64,000 bases of DNA. Source: DASSKO01 sp035690425 (GTDB lineage: Bacteria; Actinomycetota; Actinomycetes; Propionibacteriales; Nocardioidaceae). Each line of letters begins with the position of its first letter. Positions within the stretch are counted from its first letter, which is position 1. The stretch is taken from the NCBI GenBank assembly GCA_035690425.1, contig DASSKO010000016.1:21296-85295 (forward strand), read 5' to 3'. This document shows, in pieces, positions 59,554 through 64,000 of this stretch. The notes beneath the pieces are model-generated. The model saw only the letters and a program-made list of their open reading frames with translations, was not told the origin of the DNA and made no database searches. Position numbers and translations under genes: made by a program.

Positions 59554-61035
59554 ATGGTTCATGCCTGGACACGAGACGGAGGCGGAGTGCTGCGGCGGCT
59601 GGAGTACAAGTGGTTGGTCGCGATCACTTTCGTGTCGGGTCTGATCATGCAGATCCTCGACCTGACGATCCTCAACGTCGCGCTGGCGACTCTCGGCGAG
59701 GAGTTCAATGTCGACATCGGCACGCTGCAGTGGGTGCTCACCAGCTACATGCTCAGCCTGGCCGTGTTCATCCCGGCCTCCGGCTGGATCAGTGACCGTT
59801 TCGGCACCAAACGGACCTTCCAGGTCGCGATCATCGTGTTCACGAGCGCGTCTGTGTTGTGCGGCCTCTCCCAGAGCATCGAGTGGCTGATCGGCGCGCG
59901 CGTGCTGCAGGGGGTCGGCGGAGGCATGCTGGTGCCGGTCGGCCAGGCCATGCTGTATCGCGCCTTCCCGCCCGACGAGCGGGCGAAGGCGTCCGCCGTA
60001 CTCGTCATCCCGACGTCCATCGCCCCGGCCCTGGGCCCCATCCTCGGCGGCTTCCTGGTCGAGTCGGTGAGCTGGCGGTGGATCTTCTTCATCAACGTGC
60101 CGGTCGGTGTGCTCGCCCTGACCTTCACGATTCTGTTCCTGCGTGAGGAGACCCAGTCCAATCCGGGCAGCCTGGACCTCGCCGGGTTCGTGCTGGCCGG
60201 CGGCGGCCTGGCCACGTTCCTGCTCGGGCTCGACCGCGGCGCTCGTGACGGCTGGGCTGAGCCGCACGTCTGGGGCAGCCTGCTGACCGGCGTGGTGCTG
60301 TTGTCGCTGCTCGTGTGGCGGGAGCTGGCGGCTCGGCAGCCGATGCTCGACCTTCGCCTGCTCGGGCAGCGCCTGTTCGCCAGCGGCAACGGCGTGCTGC
60401 TGTGCCTCGTCGCCGGCATGTTCGGGGTGCTCTTCCTGCTGCCGTTGTATTTGCAGCGGCTGCGCGGAGCGTCCGCGTTGGAGGCCGGACTCGTGCTCGC
60501 ACCGCAAGCCCTTGGCCTGGTGGCTACGACCCAGGTGAGCAGCCGTTTGTACGGCAGGATAGGTCCGCGCCGGATGCTGTTGACGGGCTTCACCATCATC
60601 GGTGCAGTGACCTTGTCGCTCCAGCTGATCGGCCTGGATACGTCGTTCTGGTTCCTGGCCGGGCTGATGTTCGTCCAGGGCATCGGGATGGGCACCTCGA
60701 TGATCCCACTGCAGGCAGCGACCTTCGCGCAGACGTCGCCGGCGTCGATGGGCCGGGCCACCTCGTTGTTCAACACCAGCCGGCAGGTCGCGACCGCCAC
60801 GGGCGTCGCCATCGTGTCTACCGTGCTGGTGGGCGCCACCCAGGCGAGGCTCGCCGACCTTGGCAGCGGAGCGTCCGAGGCAGCCCGTGCAGCGGCGCAG
60901 ATGGACGCCTACCATGTCGCCTTCCTGGCCGCCGTCGGCTTCGCCGTGATGGGCGCGGTCATCGCGTGGTTCATCCGGGACGAGGACGCGGCGGCCAGCA
61001 TGCGCAGCCCGTCGGCGTCCGCGAGCGCTGCCTAG
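59554..61035 (+). CDS. MFS transporter, DHA2 (EmrB/QacA) drug exporter type
   Basis: A 493-residue membrane protein with about fourteen helices. Signature parts are LDLTILNVALATLGEEF (motif D1), GWISDRFGTKRTFQ (motif A), and ALGPILGGFLVESVSWRWIFFINVPVG (motif C). It is a proton-driven drug or metabolite exporter; the substrate is unknown. ATG 59554 is the longest start; GTG 59587, two bases after GGAGGCGGA-type sequence, would give 482 residues. No regulator lies beside it. Confidence 0.87.
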   Translation: MVHAWTRDGGGVLRRLEYKWLVAITFVSGLIMQILDLTILNVALATLGEEFNVDIGTLQWVLTSYMLSLAVFIPASGWISDRFGTKRTFQVAIIVFTSASVLCGLSQSIEWLIGARVLQGVGGGMLVPVGQAMLYRAFPPDERAKASAVLVIPTSIAPALGPILGGFLVESVSWRWIFFINVPVGVLALTFTILFLREETQSNPGSLDLAGFVLAGGGLATFLLGLDRGARDGWAEPHVWGSLLTGVVLLSLLVWRELAARQPMLDLRLLGQRLFASGNGVLLCLVAGMFGVLFLLPLYLQRLRGASALEAGLVLAPQALGLVATTQVSSRLYGRIGPRRMLLTGFTIIGAVTLSLQLIGLDTSFWFLAGLMFVQGIGMGTSMIPLQAATFAQTSPASMGRATSLFNTSRQVATATGVAIVSTVLVGATQARLADLGSGASEAARAAAQMDAYHVAFLAAVGFAVMGAVIAWFIRDEDAAASMRSPSASASAA

Positions 61036-61099
61036 TCGGGGGTACCGCGGCGGGGGCCGCTACGGTCGGTGCGGACACCTTCGCTTATCGTTCCGCGCG

Positions 61100-62224
61100 A
61101 TGCCTTTCTCTCGTCTCGGTGCCCGGACCGCGGGCGCCCTCCTCCTCGCCACCACCGTCGCAGCCTGCGCAGGCGGGGCCGCCGAGTCGTCGGCCGACGC
61201 TGAGCGGGCCGACGCTGAGCGGGCCGACGCGACCTCACCGCCTCCCACGACAACCGGCGCATCGCCCACGGACTCGGCGTCGGACCCGGACGAGATCACG
61301 CTGGGGTTCGCCGGAGACGTCCACTTCGCGGGGGAGCTGGCGCCGCGGTTGCAGGACCCGGACAGCGCCCTCGCGCCGATCGCCTCGGCATTGCGCCGGC
61401 CGGACCTGATGATGGTCAACCTGGAGACGGCGATCACCGACGACGGTGCGCCGGAGCCCAAGCAGTACCACTTCCGCACGTCTCCGGCAGCCCTGGACGC
61501 CTTGGCCGCCGCGGGGGTGGACGTGGCCACCATGGCCAACAACCACGCCGCCGACTACGGCGGCGCAGGCCTGGCGGACACGCTGGCGGCCGTGCGGCGC
61601 AGCCCCGTACCGGTCGTCGGGATCGGAACAGACGTGGCTGCGGCCTTCCGGCCCTACGTCGCCTCGGTGCGCGGCACCCGGGTCGCGGTGCTGGGAGCCA
61701 CCACGCTGCCCGATCGGACCGCGCAGGCCTGGGCCGCCGGGCCGGGCGAGCCAGGAGTTGCGGTGGCGCTGCTGCCCGAGCCCAGGCTGGTCGATGCGGT
61801 GCGTGCCGCCCGCGCCCAGGCCGACGTCGTGGTGGTCTACCTGCACTGGGGCGGTGAGGGGGAGGCGTGCCCGTACTGGCGGCAGTTCCGCCACGCCGAG
61901 GCGCTGGCCGCTGCGGGTGCCGACATCGTCGTCGGCAGCCACGCGCACGTGCTGCTCGACGGCGGCTGGCTGGGTGACACCTACGTCGACTACGGGCTGG
62001 GCAACTTCGTCTGGTACAGCCAGGGGTCGTTGGCCACCTCCAGCACCGGCGTGCTCACCCTCACGGTCCGCGACGGCACGGTGGTCGAGGACTCCTTCGC
62101 ACCGGCACGCATCGGCTCAGACGGGCTGCCCCGACTGCTGACGGGCTCGGCCCGCAAGCAGGCGCGAGCCCGGTGGCAGGGGCTCGCCGACTGCACCGAC
62201 CTGGCGGCGTACCCGCCGCGCTGA
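61100..62224 (+). CDS. CapA-family lipoprotein (metallophosphatase-like)
   Basis: A 374-residue CapA/PgsA-family protein with a lipoprotein signal (TTVAAC, lipidated Cys23), an Ala/Glu/Asp-rich spacer containing a duplicated five-residue unit, then the CapA domain: LGFAGDVHFAG (metal-binding D-x-H), MVNLETAITDDG, MANNHAADYG, VVYLHWGGEGEACPYW and GSHAHVLLDGGW. These are calcineurin-like metal ligands. CapA proteins support capsule or poly-gamma-glutamate biology but the activity is unsettled. It stands alone on the plus strand. Confidence 0.87.
   Translation: MPFSRLGARTAGALLLATTVAACAGGAAESSADAERADAERADATSPPPTTTGASPTDSASDPDEITLGFAGDVHFAGELAPRLQDPDSALAPIASALRRPDLMMVNLETAITDDGAPEPKQYHFRTSPAALDALAAAGVDVATMANNHAADYGGAGLADTLAAVRRSPVPVVGIGTDVAAAFRPYVASVRGTRVAVLGATTLPDRTAQAWAAGPGEPGVAVALLPEPRLVDAVRAARAQADVVVVYLHWGGEGEACPYWRQFRHAEALAAAGADIVVGSHAHVLLDGGWLGDTYVDYGLGNFVWYSQGSLATSSTGVLTLTVRDGTVVEDSFAPARIGSDGLPRLLTGSARKQARARWQGLADCTDLAAYPPR
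61196..61225 (+). repeat. Tandem 15-bp repeat within capA
   Basis: GACGCTGAGCGGGCC occurs twice in direct succession, followed by a partial third GACGC. It encodes a repeated five-residue unit (Asp-Ala-Glu-Arg-Ala) in the spacer between the lipobox and the CapA domain, so it only changes linker length. Confidence 0.8.
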
Positions 62225-62283
62225 CCTCCTCGGTTGCCAGATCGCTGCCCGTGGTGGGGCCTCGCCGGGCATAGTCTGGACGC

Positions 62284-63801
62284 ATGCCCAACCAGAAGAC
62301 GCGTCTTCCGGCGGTGCTCGGCCTCGCGGCGGCGCTGGTTCTGACCGTGCCCGGCCTGCAGCCGGCCGCCGCGGACGGGGACGACGGCGTTCGCGTGACG
62401 GCTGTGCAGACCCCGTCCTGCCCGCAGCAGGTGCTGTCCGGGATGAGCCTCGCGCAGCGAGCCGGCCAGCTGTTCGTGGCCGGCGTCACCAGCACCGGCC
62501 CGACCGACGACCAGCTGCGGATGATCCGCCGACATCATCTGGGCGGGGCGATCCTGATGGGCCACAACAGCGCGGGGACGTCCGCGACCCGGCGAGTCGC
62601 CCGTCAGCTGCAGGCGCAGGCCACGACCGACAACGTCGGCCTATGGGTGGCAGCCGACCAGGAGGGTGGTTACGTGCAGGTGCTGCACGGCCCGGGCTTC
62701 TCGGAGATCCCGACCGCCCTCGCCCAGGGAGACATGCGCCCCCGCACCTTGCGGGCGCGGGCGCTCCGCTGGGGACGGCAGTTGCGCGCGGCGGGGGTCA
62801 ACCTCAACCTGGCGCCGGTGCTGGACACGGTGCCGGCCCGCCTGGGCCGGGGCAACCGGCCGATCGGCTACTACTTCCGCGAGTACGGCCACACTCCGTC
62901 GGTGGTGACCAGTCACGGGATGGCCGTCAGCGACGGGATGCGGTCGGCGGGCGTGCAGACCACCGTCAAGCATTTTCCCGGGCTCGGCCGGGTACGCCGC
63001 AACACCGACACCAGCTACGGCGTCACCGACAAGGTGACGACGCGGCACGACAGCTACCTGCGGCCGTTCCGCAACGCGGCAGCCGACCGGGTGCCGGTGA
63101 TCATGGTCTCCTCGGCCCGGTACAGCAGAATCGACCCAGCGCACCTGGCGCCGTTCTCCTCGACGATCCTGCGTGGGATGCTGCGACACGACCTGGACTT
63201 CACCGGCGTCATCATGTCCGACGACCTCGGAGCCGCACAGGCGGTCTCCAAGGTTGCGGTACGCCGCCGGGCCGTGCGGTTCCTGCAGGCAGGCGGCACC
63301 GTCGCACTCACCGTCGACGCGTCCACGGTCCCGCGGATGGTGCGGGGCGTGCTGGACCGCGCGCGAGCCCACCGGCCATTCCGCCGGCGGGTCGATGCGG
63401 CCGCGCTGCGGGTGCTGCAGGTCAAGAACCGGGCCGGTCTGCTGCCGTGCTCGCCGGCTCCCGCACCGACTGCGCCCTGCACGGCGTTCGGCACCGCGGG
63501 GGACGACCGGCTCGTGGGTACTGCGCACGCCGACGTCATCTGCGCACGCGGGGGCGCTGACCGGGTCTTCGCCCAAGCCGGAAACGACCTTGTGCACGGC
63601 GGCACCGGAGACGACCGGCTGCACGGGCGGCGAGGAAACGACCGCCTCATCGGCTGGGGCGGGGACGACGAGCTGCGTGGCAACCGCGGACGGGACGTCT
63701 TGGTGGGGAGGGCAGGGCGTGACCTGCTCGACGGAGGCCTGGGCAGCGATGGCTGCCGCGGTGGGACGGGGGTCAATCGTCGCCGCAGCTGCGAGCACTG
63801 A
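62284..63801 (+). CDS. Secreted glycoside hydrolase family 3 protein with RTX-like repeats
   Basis: A 505-residue exported protein: signal peptide (about 1-31), GH3 N-terminal domain (about 50-390) with AADQEGGYVQVL and the substrate-binding KHFPGLGR (Lys229-His230), and SDDLGAAQAV, the region of the catalytic aspartate. The C-terminal 100 residues are glycine/aspartate repeats (GGADRVFAQAGNDLVHGGTGDDRLHGR) like RTX calcium-binding nonapeptides. The usual NagZ motif KHFPGHG reads KHFPGLG, so the histidine that assists catalysis in NagZ is replaced. It probably acts on cell-wall or surface glycan; activity needs proof. Confidence 0.82.
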   Translation: MPNQKTRLPAVLGLAAALVLTVPGLQPAAADGDDGVRVTAVQTPSCPQQVLSGMSLAQRAGQLFVAGVTSTGPTDDQLRMIRRHHLGGAILMGHNSAGTSATRRVARQLQAQATTDNVGLWVAADQEGGYVQVLHGPGFSEIPTALAQGDMRPRTLRARALRWGRQLRAAGVNLNLAPVLDTVPARLGRGNRPIGYYFREYGHTPSVVTSHGMAVSDGMRSAGVQTTVKHFPGLGRVRRNTDTSYGVTDKVTTRHDSYLRPFRNAAADRVPVIMVSSARYSRIDPAHLAPFSSTILRGMLRHDLDFTGVIMSDDLGAAQAVSKVAVRRRAVRFLQAGGTVALTVDASTVPRMVRGVLDRARAHRPFRRRVDAAALRVLQVKNRAGLLPCSPAPAPTAPCTAFGTAGDDRLVGTAHADVICARGGADRVFAQAGNDLVHGGTGDDRLHGRRGNDRLIGWGGDDELRGNRGRDVLVGRAGRDLLDGGLGSDGCRGGTGVNRRRSCEH

Positions 63802-63894
63802 GCCGTCGCAGCGGTGGCAGCTCTGCTCGCCTGCCTGGTCGCGCCGAGATCGCTGCACCCAACGCCCGGCCCTGAGCCCGCCTAGAGTCTTGGC

Positions 63895-64000
63895 GTGCAC
63901 ATCACGTCGCTCGGCTACCGGACCGACCTTGCGCTGCTCCAGCTAGGCGGCAGCGAGATCGAGGACCGCGGCGACCACATCGCCGTACGGACTCCGCACA
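63895..64000 (+). CDS. Start of a GNAT-like acetyltransferase gene (cut by window end)
   Basis: The frame opens with GTG 63895 as VHITSLGYRTDLALLQLGG and stays open to the window end (35 codons). The pattern LGYRTDLALLQLGGSEIEDRGDH is typical of the N-terminus of actinobacterial GNAT acetyltransferases. Only this short part is visible, so the call is tentative. Confidence 0.6.
   Translation, partial: MHITSLGYRTDLALLQLGGSEIEDRGDHIAVRTPH

Noticed and set aside
1..64000. Insertion sequence or prophage origin for the polysaccharide locus
   Set aside because: No transposase, integrase, terminal inverted repeats or tRNA attachment site was seen; transfer remains possible but is unsupported by the sequence.

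Overview
The window is very GC-rich and reads as the chromosome of a mycothiol-using, F420-using actinomycete. Evidence is bldC, a DUF3073 protein, an S-(hydroxymethyl)mycothiol dehydrogenase, an F420-type LLM oxidoreductase, a PPOX/F420-type flavoprotein, many GTG/TTG starts and dense stop/start overlaps. A Nocardioides-like member of the Propionibacteriales is plausible but cannot be proven from sequence alone. No tRNA, rRNA, CRISPR array, transposase or integrase was seen.

Layout. (1) 1-5444, housekeeping: the 3' end of purM, a DUF3073 protein, a branched-chain amino-acid dehydrogenase, bldC, a coupled formaldehyde-detoxification pair (mycothiol dehydrogenase plus metallo-beta-lactamase-fold hydrolase), cspA and a flavin reductase. 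(2) 5516-8343, a minus-strand copper set (ycnI, copC, copD) and a small membrane protein. (3) 8592-9812, two tandem paralogous Tat-exported proteins with four conserved cysteines. (4) 9945-23567, a 14-gene minus-strand operon in which nearly every stop overlaps the next start. It mixes exopolysaccharide genes (PglF-like dehydratase, Wzz/BY-kinase, nucleotide-sugar dehydrogenase, Wzy-like protein, DegT aminotransferase) with three PqqD-like proteins, a nucleotidyltransferase, a GNAT protein, an HPr-kinase-like enzyme, an apparently dead paralogue of that kinase, and two LuxR regulators. (5) 23764-35388, the divergent plus-strand half: UDP-glucose dehydrogenase, glycosyltransferases, deacetylase, PglC-like phosphoglycosyltransferase, PglD-like acetyltransferase, cupin, glucose-1-phosphate cytidylyltransferase, an SDR and three tandem C-methyltransferases. 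(6) 35397-52075, the rest of the polysaccharide locus on both strands: a secreted multidomain protein, more glycosyltransferases, Wzx flippase, O-antigen-ligase-like protein, asparagine synthase, epimerase, deacetylase and two sulfotransferases, interrupted by a flavohemoprotein gene. (7) 52130-64000, metabolism and stress: F420-type oxidoreductase, formaldehyde-dehydrogenase-like enzyme, DUF3140, ATP-dependent DNA ligase, CocE-type hydrolase, hemerythrin, PPOX protein, MFS exporter, CapA lipoprotein, a glycoside hydrolase 3 protein with RTX-like repeats, and the start of a GNAT gene.

How it fits together. About 42 kb encodes synthesis, export and decoration of a surface polysaccharide that is probably acidic (two uronate-type dehydrogenases), amino-sugar primed (PglF/PglE/PglD/PglC-like enzymes split over the divergent operons), C-methylated and sulfated. 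The most unusual part is the PqqD / HPr-kinase-like / nucleotidyltransferase group, whose relatives tailor lasso peptides. Here it lies inside the polysaccharide operon, next to two exported paralogues, and no precursor peptide or transglutaminase-type lasso protease was seen.
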